This document shows positions 1-8,676 of a stretch of DNA of 38,846 nt, one piece after another. The translations under genes and the position numbers were made by a program. Positions within the stretch are counted from its first letter, which is position 1. Every line of letters begins with the position of its first letter. The DNA comes from Colivivens sp964452915. GTDB lineage: Bacteria; Bacteroidota; Bacteroidia; Bacteroidales; Bacteroidaceae. Location: positions 1-38,846 of the forward strand of contig CAYVNW010000029.1 in the NCBI GenBank assembly GCA_964452915.1, read 5' to 3'. Below the pieces are notes generated by a model. That model searched no databases and was not told the origin of the DNA. It was given only the letters and a program-made list of their open reading frames with translations.

Positions 1-2500
1 TGTCAGACGATGAAAAGTCGCACACGGTGTTCTGCTGCTGCACGAAAACGCTCAATTTGTTGACGCTATCCTTGTTCTCCTTATTGGTAACGGCACAAAT
101 GGTATGGCCTAAGTTTTTACCCTTTGCAAAAAGCAGGATATTTGTATCTACAGTAGCACTCTCAAATATTTTTACGCCAGCGAAATCTATCAAAAGTTCT
201 GGATTGGTCTCTTTTGCAAAGAAGCCCCTTGTCTTTTCTCCATAGCCAGCCCGCATCCATTTGTTGGAAGTGATGAAGCACAAGTGGCCACCGTTTTTCA
301 GGAGTTGCCATCCACGCTCATAAAAAAGGCAATACTCGTCACCTGTACGCGCAAAGACTTTGTATTCTTGTCCTTCATATTTTTGGGCCAAGACGCCACC
401 ATTATTCTGCAACTGTACATACGGTGGATTCCCTATTACGATGTCGAATCCTTCTTTGAGTCCAAACATCCATTCGGGGTCGAAGAAATCCGCTACAGCG
501 TTCTGGTCGTATGGATTCCACTTGACGAGTTGTACTGCATTAAGCTGCGTGTCTTGCTCTTTCAAAATTTGGCTGAGCTGTGTGCGCAAGGCTTCGTCTT
601 TTTCTCTGAGTCTTTTCTTTTGTGCGGCAGTCTTGGCCATGAAATGCTGGTGGCGTACGCTTTGCAACTCGCCTTTCAGCCGTGACACCTCGTTGTCAAT
701 GAAAAGATTGCCTTGTACGTAGTAGCCACGCTTGAGGGCAATAAGCGAGTCGGCAGAGACAAACTTCGTCTCAAGGTTAGGCAGAGTAGGCATACCGAAA
801 TTAGGCTTCGACGGATCTTTGTCGCAGTCGCATATCAGTGAGATGAAGAACCGCAACTTTGTGATTTGTGCGGCAATGCTCTGTATGTCGCAACCATAGA
901 TACAGTTTTCTATGACATGCAGCTTCAAGTCGTAAACATTCTGCTCATGATTAAGTTTCTTCAAAATATCAACGATGCGGTTGAGCATGCCCATGGGAAA
1001 CGCTCCTGAACCACAGGCAGGGTCGAGGACTTTCAATGCTTTCAATTTGTCTGTTACATCGCTGTAGAAAGCTGCATCCTGTCCATTGTATTCAAAGTCA
1101 TCTCTGAAGATAGCCCGCACGGAGTCGCTACCACCAAGATAACTTATAAGGCTTTCATCAACCATATAGTTGACGATTTCACGTGGCGTATAAAATGATC
1201 CACTTTGATTCCGTACGGTCTCACGTGTCTCAGGATTGTATGCCCCCAACAGATTTTCAAACACTTTGCCCAATAACTCAGGATCGAGAGCTACTTGTTG
1301 GTCATCAGGAGTATTCTCTTCTATAGTAAAGTTATAACGGTTTAGAATAGATAAAAGTCCCTTTTGGGGTTCAAAGAAGAATATATTAGGGATGAACGCA
1401 CGTTGACGATACTGACCGTTTGGCAAACGTTTATCACTTCGACTGAAACCATCATAATTGTACGCTTCTTCAACCCCATCAATTTTCTTAGTTTTATCAA
1501 GACATTCGAAAAGTCCACCGTTCAAGAAAGGAACGGATGAAAACATGTCAATAACTTGTGGCTCTGTTATATTGAACATCTCAGCATAACGATATAGTGT
1601 CTTTATATCGCGTTTCCCTTTCAGATGAGAGAACTGCCGTTTGCTACCATCTTCATCAATAATCGCACGATTAAGAGTCGCAAAGAAAAGATTTTGGAGA
1701 ATTGCATTATAATAATTACCATTGTTGATAGCCAAAGGCTCAAAGTCCGTTAAGACTGTTTTTAAGAAATCAACATCAAATAGTTTATCAGGAATCAGAT
1801 TTTTTTGCTTGATGAACCAAACAAACATTATGCGAGTTATCAGACGAATGATTTTTGTCTCTATATCCTCATTGTCATTTGGAGCGGCATTCGCATTGCT
1901 TGGGAAATATATTCCAGAGTTATTGCTTATTGCCCAATTATACCATGCAAAAAGATCATCGTAAAATTGTTTTGTGAGAACTTCAACAGAGAACGCCTTG
2001 GTTACGTCATCAAGAGTTTTATTACTATCGTGTAAATGTGAAAACCTCTCGATGGCAGTGCGGCATGGATGTCCCTCGCCTAAAAGATATGTATAACGTT
2101 TGGTATCGGTAGTTTGTTTCTTGAACTTGTTATTGTCATCAAAACGATATATTTCGCTAACGTATGAGAATCTGAGTAAGCTTTCGTCATTTCGGTAACA
2201 AAGCATAAATGCGCCAGCAAATCCACTATTCCTCCACTCTGTATTTAAAAGATTGCGCAAAGTTACTTTGTTGCGTTCTACTTGAATATGGCATGTTAGT
2301 TGTACTTCATAAATGGCAATTGTTTGATTGTCAGAAAGAGTTATTTTCCCCAGATAGTAAGCTTGTTCTGCCACATTGCTATCAACACTGACAGGTACAG
2401 GCGTTGTAAAGAATGTTACTTGTTGACCAAAGATGTCGTATAAAAAAGAAATCCATGCCTTACGATTATACTTGGCTTCTAAAACGTTCTTGTAATCCAT
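1..2500 (-). CDS. Eco57I-type class I DNA adenine methyltransferase, partial (C-terminus beyond left edge)
   Basis: The minus-strand reading frame opens with ATG at 2500 (MDYKNVLEAKYNRKAW) and stays open to the window edge, giving at least 833 residues. The SAM-binding motif I DPACGSGAF begins at residue 493 (codon at 1022-1024). The catalytic motif IV NPPY, typical of N6-adenine methyltransferases, is at residues 691-694. Between them is a charged, probably coiled-coil insertion (around KTAAQKKRLREKDEALRTQ). The long N-terminal part has no motif I recognise. The start lies 10 bases after the stop of the helicase gene, so the two are almost certainly co-transcribed. By family knowledge it should modify adenine in a specific site; the target-recognition region would be in the missing C-terminus. 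It could be the methylase of a restriction system or a bifunctional enzyme of type IIG kind, but no nuclease motif is visible in the part present. Confidence 0.9.
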   Translation of the reverse strand, partial: MDYKNVLEAKYNRKAWISFLYDIFGQQVTFFTTPVPVSVDSNVAEQAYYLGKITLSDNQTIAIYEVQLTCHIQVERNKVTLRNLLNTEWRNSGFAGAFMLCYRNDESLLRFSYVSEIYRFDDNNKFKKQTTDTKRYTYLLGEGHPCRTAIERFSHLHDSNKTLDDVTKAFSVEVLTKQFYDDLFAWYNWAISNNSGIYFPSNANAAPNDNEDIETKIIRLITRIMFVWFIKQKNLIPDKLFDVDFLKTVLTDFEPLAINNGNYYNAILQNLFFATLNRAIIDEDGSKRQFSHLKGKRDIKTLYRYAEMFNITEPQVIDMFSSVPFLNGGLFECLDKTKKIDGVEEAYNYDGFSRSDKRLPNGQYRQRAFIPNIFFFEPQKGLLSILNRYNFTIEENTPDDQQVALDPELLGKVFENLLGAYNPETRETVRNQSGSFYTPREIVNYMVDESLISYLGGSDSVRAIFRDDFEYNGQDAAFYSDVTDKLKALKVLDPACGSGAFPMGMLNRIVDILKKLNHEQNVYDLKLHVIENCIYGCDIQSIAAQITKLRFFISLICDCDKDPSKPNFGMPTLPNLETKFVSADSLIALKRGYYVQGNLFIDNEVSRLKGELQSVRHQHFMAKTAAQKKRLREKDEALRTQLSQILKEQDTQLNAVQLVKWNPYDQNAVADFFDPEWMFGLKEGFDIVIGNPPYVQLQNNGGVLAQKYEGQEYKVFARTGDEYCLFYERGWQLLKNGGHLCFITSNKWMRAGYGEKTRGFFAKETNPELLIDFAGVKIFESATVDTNILLFAKGKNLGHTICAVTNKENKDSVNKLSVFVQQQNTVCDFSSSD

Positions 2501-2510
2501 ATTGTTGAAT

Positions 2511-5500
2511 TTATCTAAAAGATTCTGTTAATATGATTTGCGGAGCAGACTCAGGATTATTCTTGCGCTCTTCCTCTGTGACAAAATAGTCATTGTATTT
2601 TTTTGCCATTGCTATTATGGCATCAAGGGCATCGTCGTGTGAGATCGTCCCTTGGCGTAATTCCTTGCTCATATGCTGTAGTCTTTTGGGGATATATGTA
2701 ATGACTCCGTCGCGTGCTAATGATTGTAATCGTGCGATTTGAAGGCGTATATTTGAATCCTGGATGTCAGTCATGAAAGTATTAAGTAGAGATATTGCGG
2801 TAGTAACTTGTACACCCATAGAATTTTGTTGTGATGACCCAACTAAGTCATCACTCGCAATTTGCTGATTGATTGCATTTATAAATGTCTTACAAGCCTT
2901 ATCAACATGATTGTGGTGGTGCTTTATTCGTTCTACGGCTTTCTCGTCCTTGTCTGCTTTGAAAAGATGCATAGCCTCTATTGCAGTTAATTCCTCTACA
3001 GATTGATCAGATGCCTTATAGAAAACCTTGCGGATGTTTGTTTTCAAAAAAACAAGTGTATCTTGACTAAGTGTAATTCCTTTGTATGTCTTGGACTCAC
3101 GTCCGCAGCGGCTTCGTAATGAAAGTCGGCTGATATGATTGAATTCCTTTCTATTGTTTATATAAAGGTCGCGCAATTCTTCATAGAACTGCATTTCCTC
3201 ATTAATTTCCTCGCTAGACGTGTTCTCATTGAATAATTTATCAAATGTATCCAAGACTTCTTTGGTTGAATAAATCTGATTATCTTCTCCGAATGTGGTT
3301 TGGAATGTTTGTATTTTTGACAGTGCCGTCTTATTGAGCTTTATTTCTTTGTCACCTTGTCGTGAAGGATAGAATACATAGTTATAAATATGCTTAGATA
3401 ATGAACCAATACGGTTGACACGTCCAATACGTTGCATTAATTTTGTGGAATTCCATGGAGTGTCATAATTGACAATTACATTGGAACGGTGTAAATTGAT
3501 TCCTTCAGCGAGTGCGTCTGTGGTCAATATTATGTTGTAATTATTCTTCTTATCGAGATAGTTAGCATCAAAGTTTTCACGTATTGTTTTGAATTCCTTT
3601 GCACGGTTGTTGGCAGATATTACGAGGATGTCGCCTCTATTTATTCGTCTTTCTAAATATTTCACCGTGTCAAGTGATTCAGAGAATACTACAAGTTTCC
3701 CTTCAGGATTAATTTCTTTGCTGAACAATTTGTGTTGGAGTAACTTGCTGAATGTCGCAAACTTTGAGTCGTCATCATCAGTAACGTTTTCCCAGTTCTC
3801 TACCATTTGACATATAACTTTATGATCATTACGTAACAATTCCAAAAATTCTGGTTTGAAATCATTTGGAGTGAAGGCTTTATTCTTAGGATTGATCTCT
3901 GCCTTTTCATTCAACTTCTCTTCTATCTCATCATCTGACAGACCTAAGTTATAAAGGTGGTTAATGTCTAAATCTGGAGCAATAAAGATTCTACCTTTTT
4001 CGAACATGTCAATCATGTATTGATTGGCTTGCAAGAAACGATTAAGAGATTCCTTAAAAGCGTAGAAACTGCTTTCCAAACGTTTCACAAGTCCTGTCTT
4101 ACGGATATTGGCAAGAGACAGGGATATTATTTCCGCATTGTCGTACAGTCCATCTGACACTTCGGGTTTGAGTCCTGCAATCGCTTGATAACGTGAATAG
4201 GATATGTCTTTCAGCAGATGTCCCATGGTTTTTTCAAAAAGATCTGCCAAATGGTCATTCAGCTCATATCGGTTCTCAATTGGACGTTCAACCTTGGGAA
4301 ATCCACCCATGTCCTTGTGGTAGCGAGGAATATTCTCAATATCAGAACGTGTACGGCGTACTGTTATAGGTTTTATAACCTTTTCACGTACTTGTTCAGC
4401 AAGCTTGCGATATTCTTCCAAATTATATGTTTGTTCTCTCTTTAACTCCTGAAATTTTTTTATCAATGGAGAAAAGAAAGCGGTAAGATTCGTAATGCCA
4501 TTTATATTGCAACGCCGTGGATCTTGAAAGAGCAATAACTCTGTGTAAATGTCCATGGGGGAGTTGTTCATCGGTGTTGCGGATATAAGTATGACTTTTT
4601 TCTTGTATCCTGTTATATTGCCAATTTTCATACGCGGCATCTTGCAGATTTCCTGTAGTTTGTTGAACGAACCTGTTGTGTGGTTGCGAAATTTGTGTGC
4701 CTCATCAACAAGGATGAGATCATATTCCTCCGCATGCCAGTAGTTGTAATTGTCTGTGTCAAGAACTTTGTCCAGACTACCATTACTTACAAATTTTGCA
4801 TATTGATCAATTTCAAAATCATGAAAAGTAGTCTTCCAGTTTAGTTCTACAGCAGGAGGGTATACTACAAGAATCTTGGTATTTTCACGACCATTTTCAA
4901 TAAGAAACTTCTTGGCAATCATGGTTGCTATGACTGTCTTACCCAAACCAACAACATCTGCGAGAAAGAATCCATCATAACGTATAAGTTTGTCATAACC
5001 ATCATTCACAGCGTCAATCTGATAATCATATTTCAAATATCCCTTGGGCATTTTAAATGGATCTTCTATGTTTTCATTCTTAACACGATCGCCAAAATAC
5101 TCAATTAGCATTTTAATGTATAGCTCATAAGGAGTGACATCTCCCTTGAGATATGTAGTGTCTAATGTCTTCTGTATGTCTCGTGCTTCAATAGGGCAAT
5201 CCCTTGCTTCATCCCATAGGGTATTAAACTCGTTCATGGCAAACTGTACATCTTCGTTTTCATGAAGAAGTACGTTGAACTCATATTGTTTGTCATTTGA
5301 TGTTCCTAAACCGTAACCAGACAAATTGCTTGAACCGGTTATTACTGCTGCGTTTAGTGTGTTTTCATTGAAATCCTTAGGATAGAGTATATATATCTTT
5401 GCATGAATCTTCTTGCTTGGATGGGCCCGGAGCTCCAATTTCCCGTCTATAATATCCTGTAACATTAGTAATATTCCATCCTCAACGTCTTTTGAATATT

Positions 5501-5801
5501 TGGAACTTTCAATGTCTTTTTTATATAATGACAAATAATCCTCTTTAACTCCATCAGGATTGCCAAAAAACAATATTCCTCTGTTAGCTGCATCGGCTAT
5601 GAATCTGTCTACGTCAATGCCAATGAGAATTCTTACTTTGTCGATATTGTTGAGGAAAGGACGTAATTGGAAATATCCCGAAGAACGTAAAAATCCAACA
5701 ACAGCGTCAAGATTCTTGACCATGGGATTATTGGTCAGAACACCTTCGAATTTTTTGATAAGGGTATTATCCTCTCTATTGGTAAAAAACCGTGAACTCA
5801 T
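2511..5801 (-). CDS. PLD-nuclease/SNF2-like helicase fusion protein of a restriction or defence system
   Basis: The protein has 1096 residues when started at ATG 5801 (MSSRFFTNREDN). An N-terminal phospholipase D-type domain shows HAK at residues 133-135 followed by GSSNLSGYGL near 156-165. A superfamily 2 helicase core follows: Walker A in ADVVGLGKT (281-289), DEAH (366-369), SATP (407-410), and a C-terminal helicase lobe ending in QRIGRVNRIG (about 790-799). The last 250 residues are unassigned. The frame also runs to ATG 5861 and, with a TTG, to 5891 inside an inverted repeat. I prefer 5801 because the family-like sequence begins there. The product probably translocates on DNA and cleaves it, with the downstream methyltransferase protecting self DNA; this role is inferred from domain content and the 10-base spacing. 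A weak promoter-like TATCTTTT lies at 5811-5818 (minus strand). Confidence 0.88.
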   Translation of the reverse strand: MSSRFFTNREDNTLIKKFEGVLTNNPMVKNLDAVVGFLRSSGYFQLRPFLNNIDKVRILIGIDVDRFIADAANRGILFFGNPDGVKEDYLSLYKKDIESSKYSKDVEDGILLMLQDIIDGKLELRAHPSKKIHAKIYILYPKDFNENTLNAAVITGSSNLSGYGLGTSNDKQYEFNVLLHENEDVQFAMNEFNTLWDEARDCPIEARDIQKTLDTTYLKGDVTPYELYIKMLIEYFGDRVKNENIEDPFKMPKGYLKYDYQIDAVNDGYDKLIRYDGFFLADVVGLGKTVIATMIAKKFLIENGRENTKILVVYPPAVELNWKTTFHDFEIDQYAKFVSNGSLDKVLDTDNYNYWHAEEYDLILVDEAHKFRNHTTGSFNKLQEICKMPRMKIGNITGYKKKVILISATPMNNSPMDIYTELLLFQDPRRCNINGITNLTAFFSPLIKKFQELKREQTYNLEEYRKLAEQVREKVIKPITVRRTRSDIENIPRYHKDMGGFPKVERPIENRYELNDHLADLFEKTMGHLLKDISYSRYQAIAGLKPEVSDGLYDNAEIISLSLANIRKTGLVKRLESSFYAFKESLNRFLQANQYMIDMFEKGRIFIAPDLDINHLYNLGLSDDEIEEKLNEKAEINPKNKAFTPNDFKPEFLELLRNDHKVICQMVENWENVTDDDDSKFATFSKLLQHKLFSKEINPEGKLVVFSESLDTVKYLERRINRGDILVISANNRAKEFKTIRENFDANYLDKKNNYNIILTTDALAEGINLHRSNVIVNYDTPWNSTKLMQRIGRVNRIGSLSKHIYNYVFYPSRQGDKEIKLNKTALSKIQTFQTTFGEDNQIYSTKEVLDTFDKLFNENTSSEEINEEMQFYEELRDLYINNRKEFNHISRLSLRSRCGRESKTYKGITLSQDTLVFLKTNIRKVFYKASDQSVEELTAIEAMHLFKADKDEKAVERIKHHHNHVDKACKTFINAINQQIASDDLVGSSQQNSMGVQVTTAISLLNTFMTDIQDSNIRLQIARLQSLARDGVITYIPKRLQHMSKELRQGTISHDDALDAIIAMAKKYNDYFVTEEERKNNPESAPQIILTESFR

Positions 5802-5867
5802 TTTATCTAAAAAAGATATAGAATTATACTTTAGGCAAAAAGAAAGCGTACTGACCTTCATTTCATT

Positions 5868-6000
5868 CCTAAACTCAGGTTGTCCGACCAAAGATGACCT
5901 TTACTACGAAACGTAAGGAAGGGGTACGCCTATAAAGGCGTATCCACATCCTCAGAAGTTCGTAGTTTTTTATGTCTTGGTCGGACTATTTGAGTTTAGA
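5868..6000. repeat. Nested inverted-repeat element (MITE-like or operator-like palindrome)
   Basis: The outer arms are CTAAACTCA at 5869-5877 and TGAGTTTAG at 5991-5999, continued inward by GTCCGACCAA (5882-5891) and TTGGTCGGAC (5976-5985). Further in are CTACGAA (5904-5910) against TTCGTAG (5958-5964), and in the centre TACGCCT (5925-5931) against AGGCGTA (5936-5942) with a four-base loop. About 130 bases could therefore fold into one long interrupted cruciform or RNA hairpin. No target-site duplication is evident at the ends. It lies just upstream of the helicase gene, and one arm overlaps the 5' extension of that frame. Confidence 0.65.
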
Positions 6001-6194
6001 ACTTCTTTGAATTAGATACGATATCTATATTACCAATAAATTTTGAGCACCTGGTGCTTGCACCTTATGCCATCTGCAAAAGTATAAAAAATAACTTGAT
6101 TGAAGAAATGAAATCTCAAAAAAACGATGTCTTTGTTGCTTTTGTGAGTTGGATGACGTAAATTTGTGGTTGACATGTCATTATTAGATGGATT
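5892..6194. other. Intergenic region between the restriction-type operon and the small plus-strand ORF
   Basis: No convincing gene is present. The left part is the inverted-repeat element. At 6044-6066 there are short overlapping palindromes (AGCACCTGGTGCT, then GGTGCTTGCACC) that could fold into small competing hairpins. The right end holds the promoter for the plus-strand ORF at 6195. An 86-codon minus-strand frame over 6030-6290 overlaps that promoter and the start of the ORF, and looks like chance. Confidence 0.5.
6136..6166 (+). promoter_or_regulatory. Bacteroidota-type promoter for ORF 6195
   Basis: The -7 box TAAATTTG (6159-6166) matches TAnnTTTG exactly. A TTG at 6136-6138 lies 20 bases upstream, the expected place for the -33 element. 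Transcription would begin near 6173, about 20 bases before the ATG at 6195. Confidence 0.6.
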
Positions 6195-6755
6195 ATGAAA
6201 GGGAAGACATTGCGTTTTTTTGATTATGAGGCGGCTCTCATGTATTATGAAGGGCTGATTGACGGTATGCGGCAGGCTCCTGTAGGGCATGACGGTCTGC
6301 GTGTTATTGCCAAACCGATGTTGATTTTATCTGTTGTGAATGGGATAGGGGATGGCATTTTCCGGAATAACCGCTTTGACTATGATGCTCTTAATGCTGT
6401 CTATGAGCCTCTGTTCCGTAGGTATTTTGTGAGTGGACGGCAGGAACATCTTACCTCGTTATGCTATCCATTTTATTTTTTGCAGACCGACAGGTTCTGG
6501 CATCTTTCGTGGAAGTCGGGTAGTGCTTTGAATACGCAGTCGCCTTCGGCTGCGTGGATAAGACGCAATGTGAATTATGCGTTTATCGACACGGAAATGT
6601 GGTTCTTGCTGTCTGACGAACGTTATGCTTCCCGCTTGAGGGAGTATGTCGTAAATAATAAGGTGCTTCAGACTCTAAAGAGTATGGATGTTGCCGCCGA
6701 ATCAAGCAGGCGGTCTGGCCTCGACTTCCTTGCGTCGCTCTTAATGGTGATATAA
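6195..6755 (+). CDS. Small protein resembling the N-terminal domain of HNH-type restriction endonucleases
   Basis: The 186-residue product has no signal peptide or membrane segment. Residues 40-75 (KPMLILSVVNGIGDG, then NNRFDYDALN and LFRRYF) and 91-104 (YPFYFLQTDRFWHL) resemble the domain that precedes the HNH nuclease in a common family of predicted restriction endonucleases, in which a KP-x-LL-x-L helix is followed by PF-x-x-L-x-x-D-x-FW-x-L. No HNH motif follows, so this is either a stand-alone version, a truncated remnant, or an unrelated fold; the resemblance is from memory of the family. It has its own promoter and a strong terminator. It lies beside the helicase/methyltransferase pair but is transcribed away from it. 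Confidence 0.65.
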   Translation: MKGKTLRFFDYEAALMYYEGLIDGMRQAPVGHDGLRVIAKPMLILSVVNGIGDGIFRNNRFDYDALNAVYEPLFRRYFVSGRQEHLTSLCYPFYFLQTDRFWHLSWKSGSALNTQSPSAAWIRRNVNYAFIDTEMWFLLSDERYASRLREYVVNNKVLQTLKSMDVAAESSRRSGLDFLASLLMVI

Positions 6756-6761
6756 AATAAT

Positions 6762-6790
6762 ATGAGGTGTGAAAGTCTTTCACACCTCAT
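6762..6790. terminator. Perfect bidirectional hairpin between convergent genes
   Basis: ATGAGGTGTGAAAG (6762-6775) and CTTTCACACCTCAT (6777-6790) are exact inverted repeats around one central base. The hairpin sits between the stop of ORF 6195 and the stop of tyrA on the other strand. A/T-rich tracts lie on both sides, as expected of a terminator working in both directions. Confidence 0.75.
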
Positions 6791-6800
6791 ACAGCCTGTC

Positions 6801-7574
6801 TTATTTTATATTTGCCCTGATTTTAGTGAGATATGCTTGCATGTGTTCCTCGTCCTTGTTGTCGATGATCTCGATTAGCTCCTTCATCTCGGCACGTATT
6901 TTTGCGACTTGGTCCTTTGTGTATGGATTAAAGAGGATTTCGCGCAACAGAGTATCATCCTCACTGAGTACGCCCTTGGCAATCTGCATGTGTCGTTTGA
7001 ACGTTGTTCCTGGTGCGTCTTGGTGCTTCATTACGGCAGCAAAGGCAAATGTGGATACGAATGGTATGGAAAGGGAATAAGCCACAGTGCGGTCGTGTTC
7101 GTCGAAGGTGTATTCGCATATATGGAGATGTAGTGAACTGTATATTTCCTTGAAGAAACAACGTCCCATGAAGTCTCCTTCATTGATAATTATGGCGTTC
7201 TCGTTAGATAGTTGTCCGAGGTTGGCGAATGTGGGTCCGAACATAGGATGGGTGCTTACGTAGCGCATTCCGGTTTTCTCATAGTACTCTTTGAATCCGT
7301 TCTTTACGGAGCTGATGTCCGACAGTATGCAGGTGCTTGGGATATGCGGAATGACCTGGTCGAATACTTGAAGTGTGTATTTTAGTGACACGGCGTTGAT
7401 AAGTAGTTCCGGCTTGAAGTCGTCAATTTCGTCCAGGGATGTAAACCGTTGGCAGTTGTATGTGAATCGCAACCGTTTAGGATCTATGTCGTAAACGCCC
7501 ACCTCATGGTCAAAGCTAAGGAGGTCGGTAAAGAATGAACCCATCTTACCTGCTCCGAGTATCAGTATCTTCAT
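6801..7574 (-). CDS. tyrA: Prephenate dehydrogenase
   Basis: The 257-residue cytosolic enzyme oxidatively decarboxylates prephenate to 4-hydroxyphenylpyruvate, the last committed step to tyrosine. The N-terminus MKILILGAGKMGSFF carries the NAD(P)-binding GxGxxG (residues 7-12). THPMFGP, with the family's conserved catalytic-region histidine, is at 108-114. It is shorter than bifunctional TyrA proteins: there is no chorismate mutase part and no clear ACT domain. The mutase activity is supplied by the preceding gene, whose stop is 29 bases upstream. This is the last gene of the pheA operon, so its expression should depend on the Phe/Tyr attenuator ahead of pheA. It ends just before the bidirectional hairpin at 6762-6790. 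Confidence 0.93.
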   Translation of the reverse strand: MKILILGAGKMGSFFTDLLSFDHEVGVYDIDPKRLRFTYNCQRFTSLDEIDDFKPELLINAVSLKYTLQVFDQVIPHIPSTCILSDISSVKNGFKEYYEKTGMRYVSTHPMFGPTFANLGQLSNENAIIINEGDFMGRCFFKEIYSSLHLHICEYTFDEHDRTVAYSLSIPFVSTFAFAAVMKHQDAPGTTFKRHMQIAKGVLSEDDTLLREILFNPYTKDQVAKIRAEMKELIEIIDNKDEEHMQAYLTKIRANIK

Positions 7575-7603
7575 AATTCCGTGTGATTGAAGTGTCCGTG
7601 TAA

Positions 7604-8668
7604 TTATTGATTTATCACTTCTATCTGTTGGCGGACAGATTCCTCATGGATGGACTCAAATATCTGCTTTACACAGTCGGCACCGATGCCGAGCAGCGAT
7701 CCTTGTGCGCCGCGCTTTTCAAGAATCTCGTTGTAGCGGCTGGTCTGCACGACTGTCATTCCATGCTCTTTTTTGTATTGTCCGATTTCCCGACTTATAC
7801 GCATACGTTTAGCTATACTGTCGATGATAGCATCGTCGATTTCGTCTATTTGTTTGCGCAGGGCTACTATATTCTCTGTCGTTACCACTTGGTCACGAAC
7901 CACAAGAATGCTTAGGATGTAGTCGAGGATGTCCGGAGTTACTTGCTGTTTTGCATCGCTCCATGCCTCGTCGGGGTTGCAGTGGCTTTCGATGATAAGT
8001 CCGTCCATACCCATGTCCATCGCCTGTTGACATAGTGGCGCAATGAGGTCGCGCCGTCCTCCTATATGGCTTGGATCACAACAAATAGGGATGTTAGGAT
8101 AGCGGCGGTGCAGCTCAATTGGTATTTGCCACATAGGCAGGTTGCGGTATATTTTCTTGTCGTAGCTTGAGAATCCACGGTGTATGGCTCCAAGTCGGCG
8201 GACACCAGCTCCATATATACGCTCAAACGCTCCGATCCATAATTCGAGATCGGGATTCACAGGATTCTTTATCAATACTGGTATGTCAACACCTTTGAGT
8301 GAGTCTGCCAATGCTTGTACGGCAAACGGGTTGGCGGTTGTGCGGGCTCCTATCCACAATATGTCAATACCATACTTCAAGGCAAGTTCCACATGCTCCG
8401 GTGTGGCTACTTCGGTAGCTGTGAGCATTCCGGTCTCTTCCTTGACTTCTTTCATCCATGGCAGTGCTTTCTCTCCGTTTCCCTCGAAGCCTCCTGGCTT
8501 AGTACGTGGTTTCCACACTCCAGCACGGAACATGTGGCATCCTTTTTTGGCGAGGTCTCTCGCTGTTGTCATCACTTGCTCCTCTGTCTCTGCGGAGCAT
8601 GGGCCGGCAATCACAAACGGACGCGGATTGTCGCTTGGAAAATTCAATGGCTGTAATTCAAATTCCAT
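7604..8668 (-). CDS. Bifunctional 3-deoxy-7-phosphoheptulonate synthase / chorismate mutase
   Basis: The 354-residue protein makes DAHP from phosphoenolpyruvate and erythrose 4-phosphate and also converts chorismate to prephenate. Residues 1-250 form the type I-beta DAHP synthase barrel, with AGPCSAE (21-27), GVWKPRTKPGGFEG (50-63), IGART (106-110) and CCDPSHIGG (196-204). Residues 264-354 are an AroQ-type chorismate mutase (ALRKQIDEIDDAIIDSIAKR). The synthase-then-mutase order is the one common in Bacteroidota; in this family the mutase part can act as the allosteric sensor for prephenate or chorismate. The gene follows the aminotransferase after 8 bases. The operon thus couples shikimate pathway entry to the Phe/Tyr branch point. 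Confidence 0.95.
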   Translation of the reverse strand: MEFELQPLNFPSDNPRPFVIAGPCSAETEEQVMTTARDLAKKGCHMFRAGVWKPRTKPGGFEGNGEKALPWMKEVKEETGMLTATEVATPEHVELALKYGIDILWIGARTTANPFAVQALADSLKGVDIPVLIKNPVNPDLELWIGAFERIYGAGVRRLGAIHRGFSSYDKKIYRNLPMWQIPIELHRRYPNIPICCDPSHIGGRRDLIAPLCQQAMDMGMDGLIIESHCNPDEAWSDAKQQVTPDILDYILSILVVRDQVVTTENIVALRKQIDEIDDAIIDSIAKRMRISREIGQYKKEHGMTVVQTSRYNEILEKRGAQGSLLGIGADCVKQIFESIHEESVRQQIEVINQ

Positions 8669-8676
8669 ATTATATT

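Noticed and set aside
27..2391. Several plus-strand frames of 60-133 codons in the left 2.4 kb
   Set aside because: They lie opposite the long open methyltransferase frame, which carries motif I and motif IV at the expected positions; the plus-strand products show no recognisable motif.
5802..5891. N-terminal extension of the helicase to ATG 5861 or TTG 5891
   Set aside because: The TTG lies inside the inverted repeat, and the extra residues look unlike the family's start, which begins at MSSRFFTN. ATG 5861 remains a weaker possibility.
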